Positions 32,746 through 41,605 are shown, numbered from the stretch's first letter. The stretch: DNA of 64,000 nt from Pseudotabrizicola sp051200875 (GCF_051200875.1 NZ_CP195191.1:124001-188000), one strand, 5' to 3'. Notes: a model not told the origin generated them from the sequence alone. A program made the numbers and translations.

Positions 32746-33675
32746 ATGAAAAAGACTATGTTGACCTCGGTCATCGCGCTGACGGCGGGCATGTTTGCTG
32801 CCTCGGCTCAGGCCGAAACCTATTTCCCAATCATCGCCAAGGGCTTCAGCCACCAGTTCTGGCAGGCTGTAAAGGCCGGTGCGGAAGAAGCCGCTGCCCG
32901 CAATGGCGTGACCATCACCTTCGAAGGCCCGAACACCGAAGCCGAAATCGACAAGCAGACCGACATCCTGAACGCCGCCATCGCCAAGCAGCCAGCCGGT
33001 CTCGGCTTCGCCGCTCTGGACAGCCAAGCTCAGGTTCCCGCCCTGCAAAAGGCCGCTGATGCAGGCATCCCGATCGTCGCCTTCGACTCGGGCGTGGAAA
33101 GCGACCTGCCGCTGACCACCTGCACCACCGACAACCTGAACGCAGCCGGCGCGGCTGCCGACAAGATGGCCGAAGCCATCGGCGGCGAAGGTGAAATCGC
33201 GCTGGAAATCCACGACCAGACCTCGGCCACGGGCATCGGCCGTCGCGATGGCTTCGTGAACCGCATTCAGGAAAAATATCCCAACATCACCATCGTCGAC
33301 ATCAAATATGCCAACGATGCTCTGAAAGCGGCTGACGACATCAAGGCCACCCTGCAGGCTTATCCGAACCTGAAGGGCATCTTCGCCTCGAACGAAGGCG
33401 CAGCCATCGGCCTCGCCGTTGCCAAAAAGGAAACCGGTTCGCAGGTCGTCGCCATCGGCTACGACTCGGGCAAGACCCAAAAGGACGCCATCATGGATGG
33501 CACCCTGCTCGGTTCGATCACCCAGAACCCGGTCGGCATCGGCCAGTGCGTTGTAGACAGCCTTGCCAAGGCGCTGAAGGGCGAAACCCTGCCGAAGGTC
33601 GTCGACACCGGCTACTACTGGTACGACGCCACGAACATGAATGACCCGCAGGTGGCTGCGGTTCTTTACGACTGA
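32746..33675 (+). CDS. Periplasmic sugar-binding protein (third system)
   Basis: A 309-residue Peripla_BP_4 protein with signal peptide KKTMLTSVIALTAGMFAASAQA and mature start ETYFPIIAKGFSHQFW. The segments LGFAALDSQAQVPALQK and IVAFDSGVESDLPLTTC form the cleft region. GGAGGAG precedes the ATG with good spacing, and codon use is strongly biased toward GC-ending codons, as expected of a highly expressed gene. It lies after the permease in this operon rather than first, and is followed by a stem-loop. Confidence 0.92.
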   Translation: MKKTMLTSVIALTAGMFAASAQAETYFPIIAKGFSHQFWQAVKAGAEEAAARNGVTITFEGPNTEAEIDKQTDILNAAIAKQPAGLGFAALDSQAQVPALQKAADAGIPIVAFDSGVESDLPLTTCTTDNLNAAGAAADKMAEAIGGEGEIALEIHDQTSATGIGRRDGFVNRIQEKYPNITIVDIKYANDALKAADDIKATLQAYPNLKGIFASNEGAAIGLAVAKKETGSQVVAIGYDSGKTQKDAIMDGTLLGSITQNPVGIGQCVVDSLAKALKGETLPKVVDTGYYWYDATNMNDPQVAAVLYD

Positions 33676-33697
33676 GATCCCTCCCAAGGGAAAACCC

Positions 33698-33734
33698 GGG
33701 CGGCCCTGCGCGTTCCACGACAGTGGGGCCGCCC
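33698..33734 (+). other. Intercistronic hairpin after the third binding-protein gene
   Basis: Perfect inverted repeat GGGCGGCC (33698-33705) and GGCCGCCC (33727-33734) with a 21-base loop and no T-run. It lies 22 bases after the binding-protein stop and 20 bases before the next start. Probably an mRNA-stabilising or attenuating element. Confidence 0.65.
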
Positions 33735-33754
33735 AACCAAAAAGGAAGACAAGA

Positions 33755-34549
33755 ATGGATCTGGGCCTTCAGGGCAAAACCGTCATCGTCACCGGCGGGG
33801 CCTCGGGCATCGGGGCCGCGATCTCCATGGCGTTGGCCGAAGAAGGGGCGGTGCCTGTCATCTTCGCCCGCTCGACCCCATCTGACGATTTTCTGGCCAA
33901 ACTCACCGCACTCTCCCCCCGGTCGGGCTGGGTGCACGCCGATCTTTCGCGCGATGACAACTGCCGCTCGGCGGTTGACCAGACCCGTGCGAAATGGGGC
34001 GCGATCTACGGCCTTGTGAACAATGCTGGCGCCAATGACGGCGTGGGCCTTGATGCCGGCCCCGAGGCGTTTCGCGCCTCGCTGGAACAAAACCTGATCC
34101 ATTATTACACGCTGACCCACCTTTTGCGCGACGATCTGCGCGCCAGCAAAGGCGCCATCGTCAACATCAGTTCCAAAACCGCTGTCACCGGGCAGGGCGG
34201 CACCTCGGCCTATGTCGCGGCCAAGGCGGCGCAACTGGGCCTGACCCGCGAATGGGCCGCGGCCTTTGCCGCCGATGGCGTCCGCGTCAATGCGGTCATC
34301 CCGGCCGAAGTGATGACGCCGCTTTACCGCCGCTGGCTGGATACACTCCCCGATCCCGAGGCGAAGCTGGCCGAAATCACCGCCCGCATCCCGCTTGAGG
34401 CGCGGATGACGCTTGATACCGAAATGGCCGCCACCGTGGTCTTTTCGCTCTCCCCCAAAGCTGGTCATACCACTGGCCAATGGCTGTTTGTTGATGGCGG
34501 TTACACCCATCTCGACCGTGCCCTTTCGACCCTTGCCCCGCATTCCTAA
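33755..34549 (+). CDS. L-fucose dehydrogenase (SDR family)
   Basis: A 264-residue short-chain dehydrogenase with Rossmann motif TGGASGIG, LVNNAG, catalytic Ser in NISSKTAV and Tyr-x-x-x-Lys in AYVAAKAAQ. The opening MDLGLQGKTVIVTGG and the VIFARSTPSDDFLAKL segment resemble the L-fucose (6-deoxy-L-galactose) dehydrogenases of Burkholderia-type oxidative pathways, which produce the 1,5-lactone. The context (lactonase-like amidohydrolase, dehydratase, second SDR, FAH hydrolase) supports this. L-galactose or D-arabinose may also be accepted. Confidence 0.8.
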   Translation: MDLGLQGKTVIVTGGASGIGAAISMALAEEGAVPVIFARSTPSDDFLAKLTALSPRSGWVHADLSRDDNCRSAVDQTRAKWGAIYGLVNNAGANDGVGLDAGPEAFRASLEQNLIHYYTLTHLLRDDLRASKGAIVNISSKTAVTGQGGTSAYVAAKAAQLGLTREWAAAFAADGVRVNAVIPAEVMTPLYRRWLDTLPDPEAKLAEITARIPLEARMTLDTEMAATVVFSLSPKAGHTTGQWLFVDGGYTHLDRALSTLAPHS

Positions 34550-34558
34550 AGGTTTTCC

Positions 34559-36067
34559 ATGCCCATCTCCATTCGTCTGAACGCTGATGACAATGTCGAT
34601 ATCGCCTTGGCCGATCTGTTGCCGGGAACCGAAAACCTTGGCGTCACCACAACCGAGCGCATCGCGCGCGGCCATAAATTCGCCAACCGTGACATTGCCA
34701 CGGGCGAGAACATCCGTCGCTATGGCCAGATCATCGGCGCTGCCACGCAAGACATTGCCAAGGGCGCGCATGTCCATGTCCACAACATCGCCATGTCGGA
34801 CCATGCACAGGATTACGCCTTTTCTTCCGAAGTCCGTCCTTTGCCCAAACCCAGCGAACAGCGCACCTTCATGGGCTATCGCCGCCCCGATGGCACAGCG
34901 GGCACCCGCAATTATCTTGGCGTGCTGACCTCGGTAAACTGCTCTGGCTCGGTCGCCCGGTTCATCGCGGAAGAGGCCGAAAAGACCGACTGGTTCAAGG
35001 CGCTGAAGAACGTCGATGGCATCGTGCCGATCGCGCATGGCTCGGGCTGCGGCATGTCCGGCACGGATGAGGGCTATCAGACCCTGATGCGCACCCTGCA
35101 AGGCTATGCCCGCAACCCCAATTTCGGCGGCATCCTGCTGGTCGGCCTTGGCTGTGAAGTGCTGCAAATCCCCGATCTGGTCGGCAAAGGCCGGATGCGG
35201 GCCGATAACAACTTCCGCCATATGACCATTCAGCAAACCGGCGGCACCCGCCGCACCGTCGAACGCGGGATCGAAGCGTTGCGCGAAATGGCCGAGGTCG
35301 CCAATGCCTATGCCCGAGAACCCATCCCCGTGTCCGAACTGGTCATCGGCATGCAATGCGGCGGGTCCGATGGCTATTCCGGCATCACGGCAAACCCGGC
35401 GCTGGGCGTTGCCTCTGACCTGCTGGTCGCTCATGGCGGCACCACGATCCTGTCCGAAACCTCGGAAATCTACGGCGCCGAACATCTGCTGACCCGCCGG
35501 GCGGTTACGCCCGAGGTCGGGCAAAAGCTGATCGACCGCATCCTGTGGTGGGAAGATTACTGCGCCCGCAACAAAGGCGAGATGAACAACAATCCCAGCC
35601 CCGGCAATAAACGCGGCGGCTTGACCACGATCCTTGAAAAATCCTTGGGTGCGGTTGCCAAGGGCGGGTCGGCCCCGCTGGAAGACGTTTATCTTTTCGC
35701 CGAACAGGTCACGAAAAAGGGCTTCGTCTTTATGGACAGCCCCGGCTATGACCCAACCTCGGTGACGGGCCAGATCGCCTCTGGGTCCAACCTGATCGTC
35801 TTTACCACCGGGCGTGGCTCGGTTTCCGGCTACAAACCTGTTCCCTGCATCAAGGTCGCCACCAATTCCGAAATGTTCCGGCACATGGAAGAAGACATGG
35901 ACCTGAACACGGGCGACATCATTGATCAGGGCGTCAGTCTGGAAGAGAAGGGCCGCGAGTTGTTCGAGATGTTCATTCGTGTGGCCAGTGGTGAGCAAAC
36001 GAAATCCGAAGCGCTTGGTTTTGGCGGGGCCGAATTCGTGCCTTGGCAGATTGGCGCGGTGATGTGA
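34559..36067 (+). CDS. UxaA-family sugar-acid dehydratase, probably acting on L-fuconate
   Basis: A 502-residue member of the altronate/galactarate dehydratase family. The N-terminal SAF-like domain (about 1-100, TERIARGHKFANRDIATGENI) is joined to the UxaA/GarD core. Core landmarks are GYRRPDGTAGTRNYLGVL, the Cys in TSVNCSGSVA, GIVPIAHGSGCGM and GLGCEV, and IGMQCGGSDGYSGITANPALG. The family uses Fe(II) to dehydrate aldonates or uronates. The standard L-fuconate dehydratase (enolase superfamily) is absent from this operon, so this enzyme is the best candidate for that step. The ATG is 9 bases after the previous stop. Confidence 0.83.
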   Translation: MPISIRLNADDNVDIALADLLPGTENLGVTTTERIARGHKFANRDIATGENIRRYGQIIGAATQDIAKGAHVHVHNIAMSDHAQDYAFSSEVRPLPKPSEQRTFMGYRRPDGTAGTRNYLGVLTSVNCSGSVARFIAEEAEKTDWFKALKNVDGIVPIAHGSGCGMSGTDEGYQTLMRTLQGYARNPNFGGILLVGLGCEVLQIPDLVGKGRMRADNNFRHMTIQQTGGTRRTVERGIEALREMAEVANAYAREPIPVSELVIGMQCGGSDGYSGITANPALGVASDLLVAHGGTTILSETSEIYGAEHLLTRRAVTPEVGQKLIDRILWWEDYCARNKGEMNNNPSPGNKRGGLTTILEKSLGAVAKGGSAPLEDVYLFAEQVTKKGFVFMDSPGYDPTSVTGQIASGSNLIVFTTGRGSVSGYKPVPCIKVATNSEMFRHMEEDMDLNTGDIIDQGVSLEEKGRELFEMFIRVASGEQTKSEALGFGGAEFVPWQIGAVM

Positions 36068-36111
36068 TCGTCGCCCTCTGTCCTTTCCGGCGTCAGCAAT
36101 CTGTCTGCACG

Positions 36112-36133
36112 GGGGGTGTACAGGGGGTGTACA
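36112..36133 (+). repeat. Tandem duplication of an 11-base unit
   Basis: GGGGGTGTACA occurs twice without a gap (36112-36122 and 36123-36133), in the 87-base space between the dehydratase and the SDR gene. The unit contains the palindrome TGTACA. One unit is about one helical turn, so a protein could bind both copies on one DNA face. A chance replication slippage product is equally possible. Confidence 0.6.
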
Positions 36134-36154
36134 GAAGGCAGACAGGAAAAAACG

Positions 36155-36892
36155 ATGGCAAGACTAGCAGGAAAGACGGCGCTGGTGACGGCGGCAGGGC
36201 AGGGGATCGGGCGGGCATCGGCCCTTGCCATGGCCCGCGAAGGCGCCCGTGTGATCGCCACGGATATCAACGCCGATGCGCTGCAAGCCCTTTCTGATCA
36301 AGGGCTTGAGACCCGCGTTCTGAATGTGCGCGACACTGGTGCCGTTCAGGCCTTGGCGGCAGAGCTGGGCGCGGTGGATGTACTTTTCAACTGCGCGGGC
36401 TTTGTCGCAAATGGCACGATCCTCGATTGTTCCGAAGACGAATGGGACTTTTCCTTCGATCTGAACGTCAAGGCTATGTATCGGATGAACAAGGCTTTTT
36501 TGCCGGTCATGATCGCGGCGGGCGGGGGCTCTATCATCAATATGGCTTCTGTCGCTTCTTCGATAATCGCGGCGCCAAACCGCTTTGTTTATGGCGCCAC
36601 AAAGGCCGCCGTGATCGGCATGACCAAAGCCTTGGCCGCTGATTTCATTGGCAAAAACATCCGCTGCAACGCCATCTGTCCCGGCACGGTTGACACCCCC
36701 AGCCTGAACGACAGAATGCGCGCCAGTGGCGATTACGAGGCCGCGCGAAAAGCCTTCCTCGCCCGCCAACCCACTGGAAAGCTTGCACAAGCTGAAGATA
36801 TCGCAGGTCTGATCGTGTTTCTCGCCTCAGACGAATCCGCCTTTGTCACCGGGGTCGCGCATGTGATCGACGGTGGCTGGAGCAATACCTGA
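36155..36892 (+). CDS. 2-keto-3-deoxy-L-fuconate 4-dehydrogenase (SDR family)
   Basis: A 245-residue short-chain dehydrogenase: TAAGQGIGRAS cofactor loop, NCAGFV, Ser in NMASVAS and Tyr-Lys in VYGATKAAV. It closely resembles the bacterial 2-keto-3-deoxy-L-fuconate dehydrogenases (the DHRS6/BDH2-like branch, opening ARLAGKTALVTAAGQGIG), which oxidise C4 to give the 2,4-diketo acid. The neighbouring FAH hydrolase would cleave that product. The ATG at 36155 follows AGGA. An upstream frame extension crosses the tandem repeat and is not chosen. Confidence 0.83.
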   Translation: MARLAGKTALVTAAGQGIGRASALAMAREGARVIATDINADALQALSDQGLETRVLNVRDTGAVQALAAELGAVDVLFNCAGFVANGTILDCSEDEWDFSFDLNVKAMYRMNKAFLPVMIAAGGGSIINMASVASSIIAAPNRFVYGATKAAVIGMTKALAADFIGKNIRCNAICPGTVDTPSLNDRMRASGDYEAARKAFLARQPTGKLAQAEDIAGLIVFLASDESAFVTGVAHVIDGGWSNT

Positions 36893-36903
36893 AAGGACGA
36901 CCC

Positions 36904-37746
36904 ATGAAACTACTTCGCCATGGCCCTCGCGGCGCTGAACGCCCCGGTCTTTTGCATTCCGATGGCACCATCCGTGACCTGACAGGCATTGTCCCCGACA
37001 TCGGCGGCGCTGTGCTTTCCGACGCGGGGCTTTCGGCCCTTCGCGGTATCGAGGCGGAAAAATTGCCCGTAGTTCAAGCTGATACGCGCCTTGGGGCCTG
37101 TGTGGCAGGAACCGGAAAATTCATCTGTATCGGTTTGAACTATGCCGACCACGCAGCAGAATCCGGAATGGCCGTGCCGCCCGAACCGGTAATCTTTATG
37201 AAAGCGACAAGCGCTATCTGTGGTCCGAATGACCCGATCATCATTCCGCGCGGGTCTGAAAAGACCGATTGGGAGGTTGAGTTGGGTGTCATCATAGGCA
37301 CCAAGGCAAAATACGTCTCGGAAGCCGACGCAATGAACTATGTCGCCGGGTATTGCGTGTCGAACGACGTCTCGGAACGCGCCTTCCAAACTGAACGCGC
37401 CGGTCAATGGACCAAGGGCAAAAGCTGCGACAACTTTGGCCAGATCGGCCCATGGCTGGTCACCCGCGATGAAGTGGCGGACCCGCAGAACCTGAAGATG
37501 TGGCTGACCGTGAATGGCCAGACCATGCAAAATGGTTCAACAAAGACAATGGTTTACGGTGTGGCTCACGTCGTCAGCTACTTGTCGCAGTTCATGACGC
37601 TTCATCCCGGCGACGTGATTTCGACCGGCACTCCGCCCGGCGTCGGCATGGGGATGAAGCCGCCGCGTTACCTGAAAGCCGGCGAAGTCGTGGAACTTGG
37701 CATCGAAGGTCTGGGCCAGCAGCGGCAGGACGTCATCGCCGACTGA
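36904..37746 (+). CDS. FAH-family 2,4-diketo-3-deoxy-L-fuconate hydrolase
   Basis: A 280-residue fumarylacetoacetate-hydrolase-fold protein. ICIGLNYADHAAESG, the metal-ligand region TDWEVELGVIIG, and DVSERAFQ are present, as is DVISTGTPPGVGMG near the end. In oxidative L-fucose routes this enzyme splits 2,4-diketo-3-deoxyfuconate into pyruvate and L-lactate. The position immediately after the 4-dehydrogenase supports that role. Annotation as ureidoglycolate lyase, common for this family, is unlikely here. Confidence 0.83.
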   Translation: MKLLRHGPRGAERPGLLHSDGTIRDLTGIVPDIGGAVLSDAGLSALRGIEAEKLPVVQADTRLGACVAGTGKFICIGLNYADHAAESGMAVPPEPVIFMKATSAICGPNDPIIIPRGSEKTDWEVELGVIIGTKAKYVSEADAMNYVAGYCVSNDVSERAFQTERAGQWTKGKSCDNFGQIGPWLVTRDEVADPQNLKMWLTVNGQTMQNGSTKTMVYGVAHVVSYLSQFMTLHPGDVISTGTPPGVGMGMKPPRYLKAGEVVELGIEGLGQQRQDVIAD

Positions 37747-37748
37747 CC

Positions 37749-38585
37749 ATGCAGCTGATTGACACACATCAGCATCTGATCCTGCGCGGTCGTCTGGGAT
37801 ATTCCTGGACGGCCGGCATTCCGGCTTTGGCGGAAAAGGCTTTTACGCCAGAGGATTACGCGGCGCTAACGCGCGATAAGGGCTTTATCGGAACGGTCTT
37901 TATGGAGGCCGGAGTTGACGATGCCGATTATCAGGCAGAGGCGCGCTACGTTGCCGGTTTGGTCGGGCAGGGTGGCATGTTGGGCCAGATTGCCTCGTGC
38001 AGACCAGAGCTGGATGAAGGCTTTGATGCGTGGATCGAGGAATGTGATCGCCTACATGTTGTCGGTTTTCGCCGCATCCTGCACGTTGTTGATGAGGCCA
38101 TCTCGCAGTCTGAAACCTTCCGGCGCAATCTTCGGAAAATTGGCCGAAAGGGATTGCCTTTTGACCTTTGCTTCTTCGCGCGTCAGCACGGACTTGCCGA
38201 GGATCTGCTAATGGCCTGCCCGGATCAGGTTTTTGTGCTCGATCACTGCGGCAACCCCGACATCGCCTCGGGGGCCTTCGCGTCCTGGGCAGAAAGCCTA
38301 AAGCGTCTGGCAGAATTTCCCAATCTTTACATAAAGTTCTCGGGTATTCCGACAAATTGCGCGGCGCGGCCCGTCACGGCGGAAATGCTTCGACCTTACA
38401 CGGATCATTTGCTTGCCTGTTTTGGCCCGGAAAGAACGCTCTGGGGCGGAGATTGGCCTGTGGTCGACATTAATGCCAGCCTGCCAGAGTGGATTGATCT
38501 GACGCGGGAGTTGTGTCGCGACCTTTCGGCTGACGAACAACGATCACTGGGCGTCGACACGGCTCGGCGCGTTTATCGGGTCTGA
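37749..38585 (+). CDS. Amidohydrolase-family sugar lactonase, probably L-fuconolactone hydrolase
   Basis: A 278-residue COG3618-type metal-dependent hydrolase. The metal motif is LIDTHQHL at the N-terminus, with VFLDHCG-like FVLDHCGNPDI and WGGDWPVVDIN further on. Members include L-fuconolactonase and L-rhamnono-lactonase, hydrolysing the lactone made by the sugar dehydrogenase. It starts 2 bases after the FAH gene and is the last gene of the operon, followed by a stem-loop near 38690. Confidence 0.82.
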   Translation: MQLIDTHQHLILRGRLGYSWTAGIPALAEKAFTPEDYAALTRDKGFIGTVFMEAGVDDADYQAEARYVAGLVGQGGMLGQIASCRPELDEGFDAWIEECDRLHVVGFRRILHVVDEAISQSETFRRNLRKIGRKGLPFDLCFFARQHGLAEDLLMACPDQVFVLDHCGNPDIASGAFASWAESLKRLAEFPNLYIKFSGIPTNCAARPVTAEMLRPYTDHLLACFGPERTLWGGDWPVVDINASLPEWIDLTRELCRDLSADEQRSLGVDTARRVYRV

Positions 38586-38681
38586 ATTCAGGTTCGTTAA
38601 AGTGCTTTGTGAATGTCCAACGTACAGACGAATGGCGTTTTCAGTTACTCCGTGGACGCACGGCCTCGCTGCGCGTGCCGG

Positions 38682-38707
38682 CGCGAAGCGCCTTGAATAG
38701 CTTCGCG
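38682..38707 (+). terminator. Stem-loop, possible operon terminator
   Basis: CGCGAAGC (38682-38689) and GCTTCGCG (38700-38707) form a perfect 8-bp stem around a 10-base loop. It is followed by TGACCCTTTTCC, only a weak T-run. It lies about 97 bases after the lactonase stop and 64 bases before tex. Confidence 0.4.
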
Positions 38708-38771
38708 TGACCCTTTTCCTCGGCTGGCTCCCCAGCTATTGTCCCGATCCCGAACTGACCAAGGACAAACA

Positions 38772-41102
38772 ATGACGCCCGAAACCAGCCGCCGCATCGC
38801 CCTTACTATCGCCAACGAAATCGGTGCTTCGGCTCAACAGGTTGCATCGGCCGTTGCGCTGTTGGATGAGGGGGCGACAGTGCCGTTTATCGCCCGATAC
38901 CGTAAAGAGGTGACGGGTGGGCTGGACGATACCCAGTTGCGTAACCTCTCGGAAAGACTGGCTTATCTGCGAGAGATGGAAGCACGGCGGGTCGCCATTG
39001 TGCAATCCATCACCGAACAGGGCAAACTGACCGACGAACTCGCCTTGTCGCTGTCGAAGGCGGTTACAAAAGCGGAATTGGAAGACATCTACCTGCCCTA
39101 CAAGCCAAAGCGCCGGACCAAAGCGATGATTGCGCGGGAAAACGGCTTGCAGCCCTTGGTCGACGCCATTCTTGCCGATCGTTTTGCCGAGCCGGAGCAA
39201 TTGGCAAAGGCCTATATCTCCGAAAATGTTCCCGACACGAAAGCGGCCTTGGAAGGCGCGCGGGATATCGTGGCCGAGGGCCTGAGCGAGAATGCCAGCC
39301 TGCTGGGCCGCCTTCGTGAACATATGAAAAAGGCAGGCGTTCTGGCGGCGCGGGTGGTAGACGGAAAGCAGGCTGAAGGTGCCAAATTCAGTGACTATTT
39401 TGACCACCGGGAAAACTGGGAAACCGCTCCCAGCCATCGTGTCCTGGCGATGCTCCGGGGGCGCAATGAAGGCGTCCTTCTGATTGATCTGGAAGTTGAT
39501 GCTGATGCACCGCGGGGAGAAAGTCCTTCGGAACGGGCTGCGGCAGCGTCGTTGAATGCGTCGGGGGCCGGGGCAGGTGACCGCTGGCTGCGCGACGCGG
39601 CGGCATGGGCATGGCGGGTAAAACTAAAGACCTCGCTGACGCTGGACTTGATGTCGGAGCTTCGTGATCGGGCAGAGGCCGAGGCGATCAACGTTTTTGC
39701 GCGCAATCTGAAGGACTTGCTATTGGCCGCCCCGGCGGGTGGGAAAGCGACGATGGGGCTTGATCCGGGCATTCGGACAGGTGTGAAAGTTGCGGTTGTC
39801 GATGCCACGGGCAAGGTGGTTGCCACGGATACAGTCTATCCATTCCAGCCCAAGAACGACTTGCGCGGTGCTCAGATCGCCCTTGCGCGGTTGATCGGAA
39901 GCCATGGGGTCAAACTGATCGCGATTGGCAACGGCACGGCAAGCCGCGAGACGGAAAAGCTGGTCGGTGATTTGCTGGCGCACTTGCCTGCTGGCGCTGC
40001 AAAGCCAACGAAAGTGATCGTTTCCGAGGCCGGGGCTTCGGTCTATTCCGCTTCGGAACTGGCGGCAAAGGAATTCCCTGAGCTTGATGTTTCTTTGCGC
40101 GGGGCGGTTTCGATTGCCCGTCGACTGCAAGACCCGTTGGCGGAATTGGTCAAGATCGAGCCAAAATCTATTGGAGTCGGTCAGTATCAGCATGATGTGG
40201 ACCAGACACGTCTGGCGCGTCAATTGGATGCGGTGGTCGAAGATGCCGTGAACGCGGTTGGGGTTGATCTGAATACCGCCTCTAGCCCGCTGCTTGCGCG
40301 GGTTTCCGGTTTGGGGACGGGGCTCGCCGATGCTATTGTCGCACATCGTAACGTGAACGGCCCCTTTGCAACCCGGCGCGATCTGCTGAAAGTTTCCCGC
40401 TTGGGGCCAAAGGCCTTTGAACAGGCCGCGGGCTTTTTGCGGATCCCTGACGGAAAGGAACCGCTGGACTCAAGTGCTGTCCACCCTGAAGCCTATGATC
40501 TGGTGCGCAAGATCGTTTCAGATTGCGGGCGCGACATTCGCAGCCTGATGGGCGACAGCGCGGCCCTTCAACGGCTGGACCCGCGAAAGTTCATTGATGA
40601 TCGGTTTGGTCTGCCGACGGTGAAAGATATTCTGAGCGAATTGGAAAAGCCGGGGCGCGACCCACGGCCCAGCTTCAAGACCGCGACCTTTGCCGAAGGT
40701 GTTGACGAGATCACCGACCTGAAACCGGGCATGATGCTGGAAGGCACGGTTACCAATGTGGCGGCCTTTGGGGCCTTTGTGGATATCGGCGTGCATCAGG
40801 ATGGATTGGTTCATGTCAGCCAATTGGCCGACAGGTTCATCAAAGACCCGCATGAAGTGGTCAAGGCAGGCGATGTGGTACAAGTTCGCGTGGTTGAAGT
40901 TGATGTCGCACGCAAGCGCATTGGTCTTTCGATGAAGAAGGACACATCTGAAGCGCGGGAAAACGTGAAAGAGCGGCAAGCCGATCGCGCAAGCAAACCC
41001 GCCGCCAAACAGCATGCACCGAAAATGTCTTCTGCCCCTTCGGCAAGCTCTTCAGGCAGCAATGCCTTTGCTGACGCACTTCGCGGCAAGTTCGGAAAAT
41101 AG
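38772..41102 (+). CDS. tex: Tex family RNA-binding transcription accessory protein
   Basis: A 776-residue cytoplasmic nucleic-acid-binding protein. Domains in order are the Tex N-terminal helical region (PFIARYRKEVTGGLDD near residue 40), the YqgF-like RNase H fold (MGLDPGIRTGVKVAVVD near 320), helix-hairpin-helix repeats (NTASSPLLARVSGLGTGLA near 500) and a C-terminal S1 domain (GTVTNVAAFGAFVDIGVHQD near 655). The tail is Lys/Ala/Ser-rich. Tex homologues influence transcription and stress tolerance. The ATG at 38772 follows AAGGACAAACA. Independent of the sugar operon upstream. Confidence 0.95.
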   Translation: MTPETSRRIALTIANEIGASAQQVASAVALLDEGATVPFIARYRKEVTGGLDDTQLRNLSERLAYLREMEARRVAIVQSITEQGKLTDELALSLSKAVTKAELEDIYLPYKPKRRTKAMIARENGLQPLVDAILADRFAEPEQLAKAYISENVPDTKAALEGARDIVAEGLSENASLLGRLREHMKKAGVLAARVVDGKQAEGAKFSDYFDHRENWETAPSHRVLAMLRGRNEGVLLIDLEVDADAPRGESPSERAAAASLNASGAGAGDRWLRDAAAWAWRVKLKTSLTLDLMSELRDRAEAEAINVFARNLKDLLLAAPAGGKATMGLDPGIRTGVKVAVVDATGKVVATDTVYPFQPKNDLRGAQIALARLIGSHGVKLIAIGNGTASRETEKLVGDLLAHLPAGAAKPTKVIVSEAGASVYSASELAAKEFPELDVSLRGAVSIARRLQDPLAELVKIEPKSIGVGQYQHDVDQTRLARQLDAVVEDAVNAVGVDLNTASSPLLARVSGLGTGLADAIVAHRNVNGPFATRRDLLKVSRLGPKAFEQAAGFLRIPDGKEPLDSSAVHPEAYDLVRKIVSDCGRDIRSLMGDSAALQRLDPRKFIDDRFGLPTVKDILSELEKPGRDPRPSFKTATFAEGVDEITDLKPGMMLEGTVTNVAAFGAFVDIGVHQDGLVHVSQLADRFIKDPHEVVKAGDVVQVRVVEVDVARKRIGLSMKKDTSEARENVKERQADRASKPAAKQHAPKMSSAPSASSSGSNAFADALRGKFGK

Positions 41103-41124
41103 GATTTCGTATGGGCCCGGAGGA

Positions 41125-41149
41125 AGAAAGGCAGGTTTCCTGCCTTTCT
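41125..41149. terminator. Bidirectional terminator between tex and the DUF1178 gene
   Basis: Perfect 11-bp stem AGAAAGGCAGG (41125-41135) and CCTGCCTTTCT (41139-41149) with loop TTT, followed on the plus strand by CCCCCATTTT. It lies between convergent genes, so it can serve both directions, though T-runs are short. Confidence 0.65.
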
Positions 41150-41164
41150 CCCCCATTTTCGAGC

Positions 41165-41605
41165 CTAGTTCGATTTGCGTTTGGGAAGGAAGGGAAGGGG
41201 CGCGACCGGAATGCCGTCTTCGATCAGCTTTCGCGCTTCCTCGGGTTTGGCTTCACCGTAAATCGAACGCTCTGGCGCATCGCCAGCGTGCATCTTCCTG
41301 GCTTCAGCAACGAAATTCACGCCGACATAATCAGAATTCGCTTCGATTTGGGCGCGCATTGCAGCCAATGCGGTTTCGACCTCTGTCGCGGGCTTTTGCA
41401 GGCTTGGACGTTCATCTGCCGAGGTTTGCGCCGCCGCACGTGCAGGGCGAACGGCAGGGGCCATCAGAAGCTTTTCCACTTGTGTCTCGCCGCAAACGGG
41501 GCATCCTACATGCCCTTGCGCAAGCAATGCGTCAAAGGCACTGGCGGATTGGAACCAGCTTTCAAACTCATGTGATCTGGCGCATTTAAGCGCGTATTTG
41601 ATCAT
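41165..41605 (-). CDS. DUF1178 family protein
   Basis: A 146-residue conserved protein with a zinc-ribbon-like start: MIKYALKCARSHEFESWFQS, then GCPVCGETQVEKLLMAP, giving Cys-x2-Cys plus an upstream Cys-x-x-x-His. The C-terminal half (DYVGVNFVAEARKMHAGDAP and EEARKLIEDGIPVAPLPF) matches the family. Widespread in alphaproteobacteria with no defined role. It converges on tex across a terminator. Confidence 0.85.
   Translation of the reverse strand: MIKYALKCARSHEFESWFQSASAFDALLAQGHVGCPVCGETQVEKLLMAPAVRPARAAAQTSADERPSLQKPATEVETALAAMRAQIEANSDYVGVNFVAEARKMHAGDAPERSIYGEAKPEEARKLIEDGIPVAPLPFLPKRKSN

Noticed and set aside
33518..35998. Very long open frame (over 800 codons) on the minus strand opposite the fucose genes
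   Set aside because: It lies wholly antisense to genes with clear family motifs, has no recognisable domain, and is expected from the GC-rich codon bias.
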